64,000 nucleotides of DNA from Streptomyces endocoffeicus (GTDB taxonomy: Bacteria > Actinomycetota > Actinomycetes > Streptomycetales > Streptomycetaceae): NCBI RefSeq assembly GCF_016741935.1, contig NZ_JAERRG010000026.1, positions 1 through 64,000 of the forward strand. The letters run 5' to 3'. The notes under the pieces are model-generated. The model did not search any database. It saw nothing but the letters and a program-made list of their open reading frames with translations, and was not told where the DNA came from. A program made the position numbers and the translations under genes. Positions 8,163 to 16,732 of the stretch are shown one piece after another (positions within the stretch are counted from its first letter, which is position 1; every line of letters starts with the position of its first letter).

Positions 8163-8210
8163 CCCCTTCAGGTGTACGGTTGACGGCTGCCCTTAAGAAC
8201 ACAGAAGGGG
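8163..8210 (+). promoter_or_regulatory. inverted repeat covering the helD ribosome-binding site
   Basis: CCCCTTC at 8163-8169 is the exact reverse complement of GAAGGGG at 8204-8210, and the right arm is the Shine-Dalgarno-like sequence before GTG 8217. The 34-base loop weakens it. It may be a terminator for the sigma/anti-sigma pair or a structure that limits translation of the next gene. Confidence 0.35.
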
Positions 8211-8216
8211 GCCTGG

Positions 8217-10721
8217 GTGGCCGCGCAGAACGCCACGCATGACGACCGGACGGCACCGCGGGGGGACCGCGGGGACGGGGTCCGGGACAGCGAGATCCGG
8301 ATCGAACAGGCGCATCTGGACCGGGTGTACCACCGCCTCGCGGAGAAGATCCACGAGGCGGAGTTCCTCATGGACGACGCCGCCAAGCGCGGTCAGGTCG
8401 GCACGCCCGGCGCGCTCGCCGAACGGGACGCCCAGGTCTTCCGGGCCGGGGTGCACCTCAACCGGCTGAACAGCGAGTTCGAGGACTTCCTCTTCGGCCG
8501 CATCGATCTGCTGCCGGGCAAGGACGGCGAACGCGGCCCCGACGGCGCCTACACCTCCGTGGAACCCGCCGACGACGCCATCCGCACCGGCCCGGACGGC
8601 GACCGCGCGGAGATCGCCGAAACGTTGCACATCGGCCGCATCGGGGTCCTCGACGCCGACTACGCCCCGCTGGTGATCGACTGGCGGGCGCCCGCCGCCG
8701 CGCCCTTCTACCGCTCCACCCCGGTCGCCCCCGGCCGGGTCGTCCGCCGCCGGGTGATCCGCAGCAAGGGCCGCCGGGTGCTCGGCGTCGAGGACGACCT
8801 GCTGCGCCCGGAGCTCAGCGCCACCCTCGACGGCGGGGCGCTGCCGGTGGTCGGCGACGGCGCGCTGATGGCGGCGCTCGGCCAGGCGCGCGGCCACACC
8901 ATGCGGGACATCGTGGCCTCCATCCAGGCCGAGCAGGACCAGGTGATCCGCGCCCCCGCCGCCTCCATCACCGAGGTCGAGGGCGGCCCCGGCACTGGCA
9001 AGACGGCGGTCGCGCTGCACCGCGCGGCGTACCTCCTCTACCAGGACCGGCGGCGGTACGCGGGCGGCATCCTCGTGGTCAGCCCCACCCCGCTGCTGGT
9101 CGCCTACACCGAGGGCGTGCTGCCCTCGCTGGGCGAGGAGGGCCAGGTGGCCATCCGGGCGGTGGGTTCACTGGTGGAGGGCGCCGAGGCCACCACGTAC
9201 GACACCCCGGCCGTGGCCCGCGTCAAGGGCTCGTCCCGGATGGTGAAGGTGCTGCGCAAGGCCGCCCGCGGCGCGCTGGAGCTGCCGCGCGGAGCCGCCG
9301 CGTCCGCCGGTTCGGCCCCTTCGCCGTCATCGGCCTCGTCATCGGCCTCGTCATCCGAGTCGTCCGACCACGGCCAGCTGACACTGGACGGGGAGCTGGA
9401 GGCCCACGGCGGCAGACCCGGTGCGGGCCCCGGGTCCAGACCCGGCGGCCCGCCCGAGCGGCTGCGCGTGGTCGCCTTCGGCGCCCGGGTCGAACTGGGC
9501 GCCGAAGAGCTGCGCACCATCCGCGAACACGTGCTGGGCGGCACCGCGCCCGTCAATCTGCTGCGCCCCCGCGCCCGGCGGCTGCTCCTGGACGCGCTGT
9601 GGACCCGCTCCGGCGCCCCCAGGCGGTACACCGACCCCGAGTTGGCCGCCGAGGCGCGGGAGGGCTTCGACGAGGACATCTCCTCCGAGGACTCCTTCCA
9701 CGAGTTCCTCGACGCCTGGTGGCCCGAGCTCACCCCCCGCTCCGTCCTCGCCGCCATGGCCGATGAGAGGCGGCTGAACCGCTGGTCACGGCGGGTGCTC
9801 AACTCCCGCGAGGTCCGTCAGGTGGCCCGGTCGCTCGGACGGCTCGGCCCGGACGGGCAGGGCCCGCTGTCGGTCCACGACGTGGCGCTGCTGGACGAGC
9901 TGACCACCCTCCTGGGCACCCCCGCCCGCCCCGCGTCCCCCCGCGAGGCCGACCCGCTGGACCAGCTCACCGGTCTGGACGAACTGACCACCTACGCCGA
10001 CCGGGTCAGCCCCCGCCGCAGCCGCGCCGACCGGGCCGAGCGGGAGCGCGCCGACTACGCCCACGTGATCGTCGACGAGGCGCAGGACCTCACCCCGATG
10101 CAGTGGCGGATGATCGGACGGCGCGGCCGCCACGCCACCTGGACGGTCGTCGGCGACCCGGCCCAGAGCTCCTGGTCCGACCCGGACGAGGCGGGACGGG
10201 CCCGGGACGAGGCGCTCGGCAGCCGCCCGCGCCGCCGCTTCACCCTGACCGTCAACTACCGCAACCCGGCGGAGATCGCCGAACTGGCCACCAAGGTCCT
10301 CACCCTCGCCATGCCCGGCACCCCCGCCCCCGAGGCGGTCCGCTCCACGGGCGTGGCACCGCGCTTCACACCGGGCGCGGACGGTGGCCTCGGCGCGGCC
10401 GCCCGCCGCGAGGCGGCCCGGCTGCTGGACGAGGTGGACGGCACCGTCGGCGTCGTCGTCGCGATGAACCGGCGCGCCCAGGCCCGTCAGTGGCTGACGG
10501 GCCTGGGCGACCGGGTGGTGGCGCTGGGCAGCCTGGAGGCGAAGGGGCTGGAGTACGACGCGACGGTCGTGGTCTCGCCCGCCGAGATCGCCGACGAGTC
10601 CCCGGCGGGGCTCCGGGTGCTGTACGTGGCGCTCACCCGCGCCACCCAGCGGCTGACGGTGGTCTCGGGCGACCGCGACGAGCCGGACGCCAACGCCGTC
10701 CCCGACCTGCTGCGGGACTGA
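8217..10721 (+). CDS. helD: HelD-like RNA polymerase-associated ATPase (UvrD/Rep superfamily)
   Basis: 834 residues. Residues about 20-100 form a charged, probably coiled-coil N-terminal arm (LDRVYHRLAEKIHEAEFLMD) as in HelD proteins, not classic UvrD. Walker A is VEGGPGTGKTAVALHRAAYL near residue 258, the DEAQ box is VIVDEAQDLTPMQW near 618, and late motifs include VNYRNPAEIAEL, LEAKGLEYDATVVVSP and VLYVALTRATQRL. HelD proteins recycle stalled RNA polymerase, and the Streptomyces relative HelR protects it from rifamycins. I see no rifamycin-associated palindrome upstream, so this is more likely a housekeeping HelD. A Ser-rich low-complexity stretch sits near residues 360-380. Confidence 0.85.
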   Translation: MAAQNATHDDRTAPRGDRGDGVRDSEIRIEQAHLDRVYHRLAEKIHEAEFLMDDAAKRGQVGTPGALAERDAQVFRAGVHLNRLNSEFEDFLFGRIDLLPGKDGERGPDGAYTSVEPADDAIRTGPDGDRAEIAETLHIGRIGVLDADYAPLVIDWRAPAAAPFYRSTPVAPGRVVRRRVIRSKGRRVLGVEDDLLRPELSATLDGGALPVVGDGALMAALGQARGHTMRDIVASIQAEQDQVIRAPAASITEVEGGPGTGKTAVALHRAAYLLYQDRRRYAGGILVVSPTPLLVAYTEGVLPSLGEEGQVAIRAVGSLVEGAEATTYDTPAVARVKGSSRMVKVLRKAARGALELPRGAAASAGSAPSPSSASSSASSSESSDHGQLTLDGELEAHGGRPGAGPGSRPGGPPERLRVVAFGARVELGAEELRTIREHVLGGTAPVNLLRPRARRLLLDALWTRSGAPRRYTDPELAAEAREGFDEDISSEDSFHEFLDAWWPELTPRSVLAAMADERRLNRWSRRVLNSREVRQVARSLGRLGPDGQGPLSVHDVALLDELTTLLGTPARPASPREADPLDQLTGLDELTTYADRVSPRRSRADRAERERADYAHVIVDEAQDLTPMQWRMIGRRGRHATWTVVGDPAQSSWSDPDEAGRARDEALGSRPRRRFTLTVNYRNPAEIAELATKVLTLAMPGTPAPEAVRSTGVAPRFTPGADGGLGAAARREAARLLDEVDGTVGVVVAMNRRAQARQWLTGLGDRVVALGSLEAKGLEYDATVVVSPAEIADESPAGLRVLYVALTRATQRLTVVSGDRDEPDANAVPDLLRD

Positions 10722-10781
10722 CCACCACCCGGGCCGCGGGACCCCATCGCCCGGTGTTCCGACGGCCTCGAAAATCCACCC

Positions 10782-10806
10782 CCCGGGAGGGGAATCCCTT
10801 CCCGGG
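10782..10806. terminator. hairpin terminator between helD and the cold-shock gene
   Basis: CCCGGGA at 10782-10788 pairs with TCCCGGG at 10800-10806, and inner G-C pairs close an AAT loop, giving about 11 paired bases. It follows the helD stop by 60 bases and also lies downstream of the convergent cold-shock gene, so it could serve both. Confidence 0.65.
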
Positions 10807-10825
10807 CCTGTTTGTTAGCCTTGAT

Positions 10826-10916
10826 GTGGCACCGGCCCGATCCAAGCCCCCGGGCCCAACCTTCGTCGCTTCGAGCGACCACTTGCCGCGAGGCGAGCAT
10901 GGCGGGTCGGTGCCAC
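10826..10916 (+). ncRNA. candidate structured RNA (three-way junction), unknown family
   Basis: A closing stem of 14 pairs joins 10826-10839 to 10903-10916. Inside it are a 6-pair hairpin at 10865-10879 (GTCGCT / AGCGAC) and a 6-pair hairpin at 10882-10897 closed by the GNRA-type loop GCGA. Two pairs are G-U on the plus strand and would be A-C mismatches on the minus strand, so a plus-strand RNA is favoured. A TAGCCT hexamer at 10816-10821 could be a -10 element. No protein-coding frame explains the region. It could instead be the 3' region of the convergent cold-shock mRNA. I do not recognise an Rfam family. Confidence 0.45.
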
Positions 10917-10954
10917 TTCTCATCTCTTCCGTAAGGGGTCCGCGCCCGGCGGCG

Positions 10955-11164
10955 TCAGCCGCCCAGGACGCGGACCTCTTCCGCTTGGGGGCCCTTGCGG
11001 CCCTGCACGATCTGGAATTCGACCCGCTGCTCGTCGACCAGGCTGCGGTAGCCGCTGCCGTCGATCGAGCTGTAGTGGACGAAGACATCCGGTCCGCCGT
11101 CCTCCTGGGCGATGAAGCCGTAGCCCTTCTCGGCGTTGAACCACTTCACGGTGCCCTGAGCCAT
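10955..11164 (-). CDS. cold-shock protein (CspA family)
   Basis: 69 residues, the normal length. It has both nucleic-acid-binding motifs: KGYGFIAQ (RNP1) and DVFVHYSSI (RNP2), after the usual MAQGTVKWFNAEKGYGF start. The ATG at 11162-11164 is preceded by a good GAGGAG. CspA-type proteins bind single-stranded RNA and DNA as chaperones. The family is abundant in Streptomyces and often constitutive. The gene is convergent with helD; the candidate RNA structure lies beyond its stop. Confidence 0.95.
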   Translation of the reverse strand: MAQGTVKWFNAEKGYGFIAQEDGGPDVFVHYSSIDGSGYRSLVDEQRVEFQIVQGRKGPQAEEVRVLGG

Positions 11165-11343
11165 GCCCGCGCTCCTCGTTGTCTCTTCCTCGACGTCCTT
11201 ACGACGCTGTAGCGCGCCAGAGCCTAGGGCGGCGGCTGCGGCGGGCGGCCCGCCTCGCCAGGCGTTCCCGCGAAGGAGTGGGGCTTTCCACTCGCCTGAC
11301 CCCACTCTGCTATGTCAGAACAATATGTCCGAAAGTCGGGCCG

Positions 11344-11374
11344 GGTTACCCCGTACCCAGAGGTAGGTGTAACC
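11344..11374. promoter_or_regulatory. inverted repeat upstream of the malic enzyme gene
   Basis: GGTTAC at 11344-11349 and GTAACC at 11369-11374 form an inverted repeat with a 19-base gap inside the 279-base divergent region between the cold-shock and malic enzyme genes. It may be an operator; nothing else is recognised there. Confidence 0.25.
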
Positions 11375-11443
11375 ATCTGAGGACGTGGCCCGGCATTCCG
11401 AGGCACGGAGAGCATGAACAAGGGAAAGCAAAGGAAGCAGGCC

Positions 11444-12865
11444 ATGGCAACGGCGCCCAGCGTCTCGTACTCGATTACGGCTCGGCTGGAGGTGCCCGCG
11501 AGCGGTACCGCGGTCAGCCAGCTGACCACGGCCGTGGAGTCCTCCGGTGGCTCGGTCACGGGCCTCGATGTGACCGCGTCCGGCCACGAGAAGCTCCGTA
11601 TCGACGTGACCATCGCCGCGACCTCGACCGCGCACGCCCAGGAAATCGTGGAGAAGCTGCGCGGCATCGAGGGTGTCTCGCTCGGCAAGGTCTCCGACCG
11701 TACGTTCCTGATGCACCTCGGCGGCAAGATCGAGATGTCGTCGAAACACCCCATCCGCAACCGTGACGACCTCTCCATGGTCTACACGCCGGGCGTGGCC
11801 CGGGTCTGCCAGGCCATCGCGGACAACCCCGAGGACGCCCGCCGCCTCACCATCAAGCGCAACAGTGTGGCCGTCGTCACCGACGGCTCCGCGGTGCTGG
11901 GCCTCGGCAACATCGGCCCCAAGGCCGCCCTGCCGGTCATGGAGGGCAAGGCGGCCCTCTTCAAGCGCTTCGCGGGCATCGACGCCTGGCCGATCTGCCT
12001 GGACACCCAGGACAGCGACGAGATCGTCGCGATCGTGAAGGCCATCGCCCCCGGCTTCGCGGGGATCAACCTGGAGGACATCTCCGCCCCCCGCTGCTTC
12101 GAGATCGAGGCGCGGCTGCGCGAGGCCGTGGACATCCCGGTCTTCCACGACGACCAGCACGGCACCGCGATCGTGGTGCTGGCCGCCCTCACCAACGCGT
12201 TGCGGGTGGTCGACAAGAAGATCGAGGATGTGAGGGTCGTCATGTCCGGCGCGGGCGCCGCCGGCACGGCCATCCTGCGGCTGCTGATCGCCGCGGGCGT
12301 GCGGCACGCGGTCGTGGCCGACATCCACGGTGTGGTGCACGCCGGGCGCCAGGACCTGGTCTCCGCCGACCCGGAGTCCCCGCTGCGCTGGATCGCGGAC
12401 AACACCAACCCCGAGGGCGTCACCGGCACCCTGCGCGAGGCCGTGCGGGGCGCGGACGTCTTCATCGGCGTCTCGGCCCCGAACGTGCTCTCCGGCGACG
12501 ACGTGGCCGCCATGGCGGACGGCGCGATCGTCTTCGCACTGGCCAACCCGGACCCCGAGGTGGACCCGGCGATCGCCCGCCAGACCGCCGCCGTGGTCGC
12601 CACCGGACGCTCGGACTTCCCGAACCAGATCAACAATGTCCTGGTGTTCCCGGGCGTTTTCCGTGGTTTGCTGGACGCGCAGTCGCGTACGGTGAACACC
12701 GAGATGATGCTGGCTGCTGCCGGTGCGCTCGCCGACGTCGTTCACGACGACGAGCTCAATGCCAACTACATCATTCCGAGCGTCTTCAACGACAAGGTCG
12801 CTGGGGCGGTCGCCGGGGCCGTGCGGGACGCGGCGCGCGCTGTGACCGGTACCACTGCGGTCTAG
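11444..12865 (+). CDS. malic enzyme (malate dehydrogenase, decarboxylating)
   Basis: 473 residues. An N-terminal ACT-like segment (residues about 5-75, YSITARLEVPASGTAVSQL) precedes the malic enzyme core: MVYTPGVARVCQAIADNPED, the catalytic region around NSVAVVTDGSAVLGLGNIGP, the metal-binding VFHDDQHGTAIVV, and the NAD(P)-binding VMSGAGAAGTAILRLL. It oxidises malate to pyruvate and CO2. As I recall, the S. coelicolor counterpart SCO2951 prefers NAD; cofactor choice cannot be read safely here. ATG 11444 is preceded by AAGGAAG; an in-frame ATG 11414 is an alternative with its own weak site. Confidence 0.92.
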   Translation: MATAPSVSYSITARLEVPASGTAVSQLTTAVESSGGSVTGLDVTASGHEKLRIDVTIAATSTAHAQEIVEKLRGIEGVSLGKVSDRTFLMHLGGKIEMSSKHPIRNRDDLSMVYTPGVARVCQAIADNPEDARRLTIKRNSVAVVTDGSAVLGLGNIGPKAALPVMEGKAALFKRFAGIDAWPICLDTQDSDEIVAIVKAIAPGFAGINLEDISAPRCFEIEARLREAVDIPVFHDDQHGTAIVVLAALTNALRVVDKKIEDVRVVMSGAGAAGTAILRLLIAAGVRHAVVADIHGVVHAGRQDLVSADPESPLRWIADNTNPEGVTGTLREAVRGADVFIGVSAPNVLSGDDVAAMADGAIVFALANPDPEVDPAIARQTAAVVATGRSDFPNQINNVLVFPGVFRGLLDAQSRTVNTEMMLAAAGALADVVHDDELNANYIIPSVFNDKVAGAVAGAVRDAARAVTGTTAV

Positions 12866-12914
12866 GCGGGGTACGGCGCGTCGCGCGCTTCGGGGTCCCG
12901 GAAGCGGCCATAGG

Positions 12915-12940
12915 GTGGCGGACAGGAAAACGACCGCCAC
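12915..12940 (+). terminator. hairpin downstream of the malic enzyme gene
   Basis: GTGGCGG and CCGCCAC form a 7-pair stem with a 12-base A-rich loop, followed shortly by a TTTT run. It lies 50 bases after the stop codon. Confidence 0.45.
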
Positions 12941-13120
12941 GGCGCTTTTCGTGTGACTCTCCAGGGCTCCGGATTGGCATTCCCGCCACAGGTGGGGGCA
13001 GGATGCGTTCCGGGCGCGAGGGTCTGAACAGCAGACCCGGGTCCGGGGACTGTCCGAGGGCCCTGGCAGCATCGGCTTCGATCTCACGCCTCATTGGCAA
13101 GATGAACACGGGAGTACAAC

Positions 13121-13402
13121 ATGAACCGCAGTGAGCTGGTGGCCGCTCTGTCCGAGCGCGCCGAGGTGACCCGAAAGGACGCCGACGCCGTGCTGGCCGC
13201 CCTCGCCGAGGTGACTGGTGAGGTCGTCGCGAAGGGCGACGAGAAGGTCACCATCCCCGGCTTCCTGACCTTCGAGCGCACCCACCGTGCCGCTCGCACC
13301 GCGCGCAACCCGCAGACCGGTGAGCCGATCGAGATCCCGGCCGGCTACAGCGTGAAGGTGTCCGCGGGCTCCAAGCTCAAGGAAGCCGCCAAGGGCAAGT
13401 AA
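13121..13402 (+). CDS. hupA: histone-like DNA-binding protein HU
   Basis: 93 residues, the normal length for the short, vegetative HU of Streptomyces (HupA); the sporulation paralogue HupS has a long lysine-rich tail that is absent here. Diagnostic segments are NRSELVAALSERAEVTRKDA, the VTIPGFLTFERTHRAARTAR strand and the DNA-binding arm region ARNPQTGEPIEIPAGYSVKV. It compacts and bends DNA in the nucleoid. It is followed by a very strong terminator. Confidence 0.96.
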   Translation: MNRSELVAALSERAEVTRKDADAVLAALAEVTGEVVAKGDEKVTIPGFLTFERTHRAARTARNPQTGEPIEIPAGYSVKVSAGSKLKEAAKGK

Positions 13403-13418
13403 GCCCCCGCGAATGAGA

Positions 13419-13448
13419 GGGGCGGCCACCCGTGAGGGTGGCCGCCCC
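13419..13448 (+). terminator. strong hairpin terminator after hupA
   Basis: A perfect 13-pair stem (GGGGCGGCCACCC / GGGTGGCCGCCCC) with a GTGA loop starts 16 bases after the hupA stop and is followed by TTC. murA ends convergently 60 bases further on, so it may work in both directions. Confidence 0.85.
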
Positions 13449-13509
13449 TTCGGCGCTCCTACGGGCCCTGAGGCCCGCCCATGAGCCTCCACGAGGCCCC
13501 ACGGAGGCT

Positions 13510-14853
13510 CTACACGGCGTTGCCGCCGCCGGGGAGCTCCACCTTCGCGCCGAGCTCGACCAGTTTCTCCATGAAGTTCTCGTAGCCGCGGTTGATCAGG
13601 TCGATGCCGTGGACCCGCGAGGTGCCCTGCGCGGCCAGGGCCGCGATCAGGTAGGAGAAGCCGCCGCGGAGGTCGGGGATGACCAGGTCGGAGCCCTGGA
13701 GCTTGGTGGGTCCCGAGACGACCGCGGAGTGCAGGAAGTTGCGCTGGCCGAACCGGCACGCGGAGCCGCCCAGGCATTCGCGGTAGAGCTGGATGTGCGC
13801 GCCCATCTGGTTGAGCGCCGAGGTGAAGCCCAGCCGGGACTCGTAGACCGTCTCGTGGACGATGGACAGGCCCGACGCCTGGGTCAGGGCCACCACCAGC
13901 GGCTGCTGCCAGTCGGTCTGGAAGCCGGGGTGGACGTCGGTCTCCAGGGCGATCGCGTTGAGCTTGCCGCCCGGGTGCCAGAACCGTATGCCCTCGTCAC
14001 CGATGTCGAAGGCGCCGCCGACCTTGCGGTAGGTGTTCAGGAAGGTCATCATCTCGCGCTGGCGGGCGCCGCGCACATAGATGCTGCCCTCGGTGGCCAG
14101 CGCCGCGCTCGCCCAGGAGGCGGCCTCCAGGCGGTCCGGGAGGGCGCGGTGGTTGTAGCCGCCGAGCTGGTCGACACCGGTGATCCGGATCGTGCGGTCG
14201 GTGTCCATGGAGATGATGGCGCCCATCTTCTGCAGTACGCAGATGAGGTCCTCGATCTCCGGCTCGACCGCCGCGTTGGAGAGTTCCGTCACACCCTCGG
14301 CGAGCACCGCCGTCAGCAGCACCTGCTCGGTGGAGCCCACCGACGGGTACGGCAGCCGGATCTTGGTGCCGCGCAGCCGGTGCGGGGCCTCCAGGTACTG
14401 GCCGTCCGCCCGCTTCTCGATCGTCGCCCCGAACTGGCGCAGCACGTCGAAGTGGAAGTCGATCGGCCGGCCGCCGATGTCACAGCCGCCCAGGCCCGGG
14501 ATGAAGGCGTGGCCGAGGCGGTGCAGCAGCGGGCCGCAGAAGAGGATCGGGATCCGCGAGGAACCTGCGTGTGCGTCGATGTCGGCGACATTGGCGCTCT
14601 CCACGTGCGTGGGATCGAGCACCAGCTCACCGGGCTCGTCACCGGGTCGCACCGTCACACCGTGCAGCTGCAGCAGCCCGCGCACCACCCGCACATCGCG
14701 GATGTCGGGGACGTTGCGCAGCCGGCTGGGCGCGCTGCCGAGCAGGGCGGCCACCATGGCCTTGGGCACGAGGTTCTTCGCGCCGCGGACACGGATCTCG
14801 CCTTCGAGCGGGGTGCCGCCATGGACGAGCAGGACATCGTTCGAGCGGGTCAT
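13510..14853 (-). CDS. murA: UDP-N-acetylglucosamine 1-carboxyvinyltransferase
   Basis: 447 residues. It transfers enolpyruvate from PEP to UDP-GlcNAc, the first committed step of peptidoglycan synthesis, in the cytoplasm. Seen in the sequence: the MurA opening VHGGTPLEGEIRVRGAKN with the conserved Lys-Asn pair, the catalytic loop GLGGCDIGGRPIDFH carrying the Cys attacked by fosfomycin, and a late PDLRGGFSYLIAALAAQG. The start is the ATG at 14851-14853; a longer frame upstream is low-complexity. It is slightly longer than E. coli MurA. Streptomyces usually have two MurA paralogues, and which one this is cannot be decided here. Confidence 0.93.
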   Translation of the reverse strand: MTRSNDVLLVHGGTPLEGEIRVRGAKNLVPKAMVAALLGSAPSRLRNVPDIRDVRVVRGLLQLHGVTVRPGDEPGELVLDPTHVESANVADIDAHAGSSRIPILFCGPLLHRLGHAFIPGLGGCDIGGRPIDFHFDVLRQFGATIEKRADGQYLEAPHRLRGTKIRLPYPSVGSTEQVLLTAVLAEGVTELSNAAVEPEIEDLICVLQKMGAIISMDTDRTIRITGVDQLGGYNHRALPDRLEAASWASAALATEGSIYVRGARQREMMTFLNTYRKVGGAFDIGDEGIRFWHPGGKLNAIALETDVHPGFQTDWQQPLVVALTQASGLSIVHETVYESRLGFTSALNQMGAHIQLYRECLGGSACRFGQRNFLHSAVVSGPTKLQGSDLVIPDLRGGFSYLIAALAAQGTSRVHGIDLINRGYENFMEKLVELGAKVELPGGGNAV

Positions 14854-15108
14854 CTGGTCTCGCGTTCCTGAGACGGGCAAGGGCCAAAAGGCACAAGGGC
14901 CAAAGGGCAAGAGTAATAGCCCCGGAGACCGCCTCCGTAAGGCTCTTGCACCCTTTGCGTCACCCCGTAGGCGACACAACACGTTCCGTTCCGGTCGAAA
15001 GGCCCACAGTCACGTGCGCCGCATCTGCTGTCTTGCGCCCCGACCTGCTCTCATACGGGACTCGACTTCCACTCCCCCTCCGGCCCGGATATGGGGGATC
15101 ATGTGGCC

Positions 15109-15696
15109 ATGACCGAGGTGTCCTCGCTCACAGGACGGCTGCTTGTCGCGACACCGGCGCTTGCTGACCCGAATTTCGACCGTGCGGTGGTGCTGCTCCT
15201 CGACCATGACGAGGAGGGCTCGCTCGGCGTGGTCCTGAACCGCCCGACCCCGGTGGGGGTGAGCGACATCCTGGAGTCGTGGGCCTCGCTGGCCGGGGAG
15301 CCGGGGGTGGTCTTCCAGGGCGGTCCGGTTTCGCTGGACTCGGCGCTGGGCGTGGCCGTCGTACCGGGCGAGTCGGGCCGGTCCTCGGCGCGCAGTGAGG
15401 ACGGGCCACTCGGTTGGCGCAGAGTGCACGGCGCCATCGGCCTGGTGGACCTGGAGGCGCCGCCGGAGCTGCTGGCGGCGGCCGTGGGCTCGTTGCGCAT
15501 CTTCGCCGGTTACGCGGGCTGGGGGCCCGGTCAGCTGGAGGACGAGCTCTCCGAGGGCGCGTGGTACGTGGTGGAGTCCGAGCCGGGCGATGTGTCCTCG
15601 CCCGCCCCCGAGCGGCTGTGGCGGTCGGTGCTGCGCCGCCAGCGCAGTGAGCTGGCCATGGTCGCCACGTATCCGGACGACCCTTCTCTCAACTAG
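15109..15696 (+). CDS. YqgE/AlgH-family protein (UPF0301)
   Basis: 195 residues from ATG 15109, with GGGGGA about 12 bases upstream. The N-terminus TGRLLVATPALADPNFDRAV and the central VVLNRPTPVGVSDIL and VFQGGPVSLDSALGV are typical for the YqgE/AlgH family, whose biochemical role is unknown (AlgH was linked to alginate regulation in Pseudomonas). It is transcribed divergently from murA. The 255-base region between them contains G/A-rich short repeats but no recognisable site. Confidence 0.92.
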   Translation: MTEVSSLTGRLLVATPALADPNFDRAVVLLLDHDEEGSLGVVLNRPTPVGVSDILESWASLAGEPGVVFQGGPVSLDSALGVAVVPGESGRSSARSEDGPLGWRRVHGAIGLVDLEAPPELLAAAVGSLRIFAGYAGWGPGQLEDELSEGAWYVVESEPGDVSSPAPERLWRSVLRRQRSELAMVATYPDDPSLN

Positions 15697-15717
15697 GCAT
15701 GAGTACCCTAGGGCTGT

Positions 15718-16005
15718 ATGAGCACTCTTGAGCCCGAGCGCGGGGCAGGCACGGGGACCCTCGTTGAGCCGACACCACAGGTGTCGCACGGTGACGGCGA
15801 CCACGAGCGCTATGCCCACTATGTACAGAAAGACAAGATCATGGAGAGCGCCCTCTCCGGATCTCCCGTCGTCGCACTCTGCGGCAAGGTCTGGGTCCCG
15901 GGCCGTGACCCGAAGAAGTACCCGGTCTGCCCCATGTGCAAGGAGATCTTCGAGGGCATGGGTGCCGGTGGCGACAAGGGCAAGGACGGCGACGGCAAGA
16001 AGTAG
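15718..16005 (+). CDS. DUF3039 protein
   Basis: 95 residues, starting 22 bases after the preceding gene and therefore likely co-transcribed with it. The conserved DUF3039 core is visible: HYVQKDKIMESALSGSPVVA, then ALCGKVWVPGRDPKKYPVC and PMCKEIFEGM. The cysteines suggest a metal site (C-x-G-K plus C-P-x-C). The tail is Gly/Lys/Asp-rich. The function is unknown; the family is widespread in Actinobacteria. Confidence 0.9.
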   Translation: MSTLEPERGAGTGTLVEPTPQVSHGDGDHERYAHYVQKDKIMESALSGSPVVALCGKVWVPGRDPKKYPVCPMCKEIFEGMGAGGDKGKDGDGKK

Positions 16006-16029
16006 CCGGTCCGTCGGCCCTGGGCGCTG

Positions 16030-16096
16030 ACGAAAAGCCTCGACGAGAAGCCTCGACGAGCAGCCTCGGCGAAAAGCCTCGACGAGAAGCCTCGCG
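16030..16096 (+). repeat. tandem repeat of a 14-15 bp unit
   Basis: About five imperfect copies of GAAAAGCCTCGACGA-like units lie head to tail after the DUF3039 gene. They look like simple local expansion. Confidence 0.75.
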
Positions 16097-16106
16097 CGAA
16101 CGGACG

Positions 16107-16153
16107 GCACGCCCGGCCCGCGATCCCGAGACGGGGTCGCGGGCCGGGCGTGC
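16107..16153. terminator. very long hairpin, probable terminator
   Basis: GCACGCCCGGCCCGCGA pairs perfectly with TCGCGGGCCGGGCGTGC (17 pairs), and CCC/GGG inside extends the stem. It sits between the DUF3039 gene and the next small gene and would stop transcription from the left. Confidence 0.75.
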
Positions 16154-16204
16154 CGTGCCGTGTGCGCCCTGCCGCGCGCCGGACGGCCCCAGTAGGGTCG
16201 GCCC

Positions 16205-16615
16205 ATGAGCGGGCGTACGGAGAACGGGGCGGCGCGGGCCGCCTATCTGGTGTTCGGGGCGCGTGAGGTCGACGAGCCCGAAGCAGAAGGCGCCAGCGCC
16301 TACTGCCAGTTCGAGAAGGACTGGGACGCCCAGCTGGAGCGGTGCGGGCGGCTGGCCGCCGAGCGGGGCTACCGGCTCTCCGGCGGCTGTGTGATGTCGG
16401 TCGCCCAGCCGACCCTTCCCAGGCTCCTGGAGTGGGCGGAGGACCCGGGCGCCGATGTGGTGCTGGTGGCCAGCGACCGCGTTCTGGAGCGGTTCCGGAA
16501 GACCTGGCCGGACTGGGACCGGGTGGTCGAGCGCCTGGCGGAAGCGGGTGCGCGGGTGGAGGCCGTGCCGTATGTTGAACCCGCCTATCCGGGCGAGGAG
16601 TTGCCGCGTCGCTAG
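16205..16615 (+). CDS. hypothetical protein
   Basis: 136 residues. I do not recognise the family. The fold looks like a small alpha/beta protein: a first strand YLVFGAREVDEP, helix WDAQLERCGRLAAERGYRL, then the strand-helix LLEWAEDPGADVVLVASDRV and a C-terminal helix WDRVVERLAEAGARVEAVPY. The order faintly resembles the catalytic domain of serine recombinases, but no nucleophilic Ser motif is evident, so I do not propose that activity. It is preceded by a strong terminator and appears to have its own promoter. Confidence 0.75.
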   Translation: MSGRTENGAARAAYLVFGAREVDEPEAEGASAYCQFEKDWDAQLERCGRLAAERGYRLSGGCVMSVAQPTLPRLLEWAEDPGADVVLVASDRVLERFRKTWPDWDRVVERLAEAGARVEAVPYVEPAYPGEELPRR

Positions 16616-16732
16616 CGCGAAGTTCCTTTTGTCGCGGAGTGGTTCGGTTCGTTTTCCCGCCGAGTGGTTCAGACCTCTTGTGGGGTCGCTCAAGGTTCCC
16701 TAGCCTCACGCATATTGTGCTGTGCGAAACAT

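Noticed and set aside
8153..8216. Rifamycin-associated palindrome upstream of helD
   Set aside because: I looked for the inverted repeat that precedes rifamycin-inducible genes such as helR and did not find it.
16205..16615. Serine recombinase or resolvase
   Set aside because: The fold order is faintly similar, but no catalytic Ser/Arg motif and no DNA-binding domain are present.
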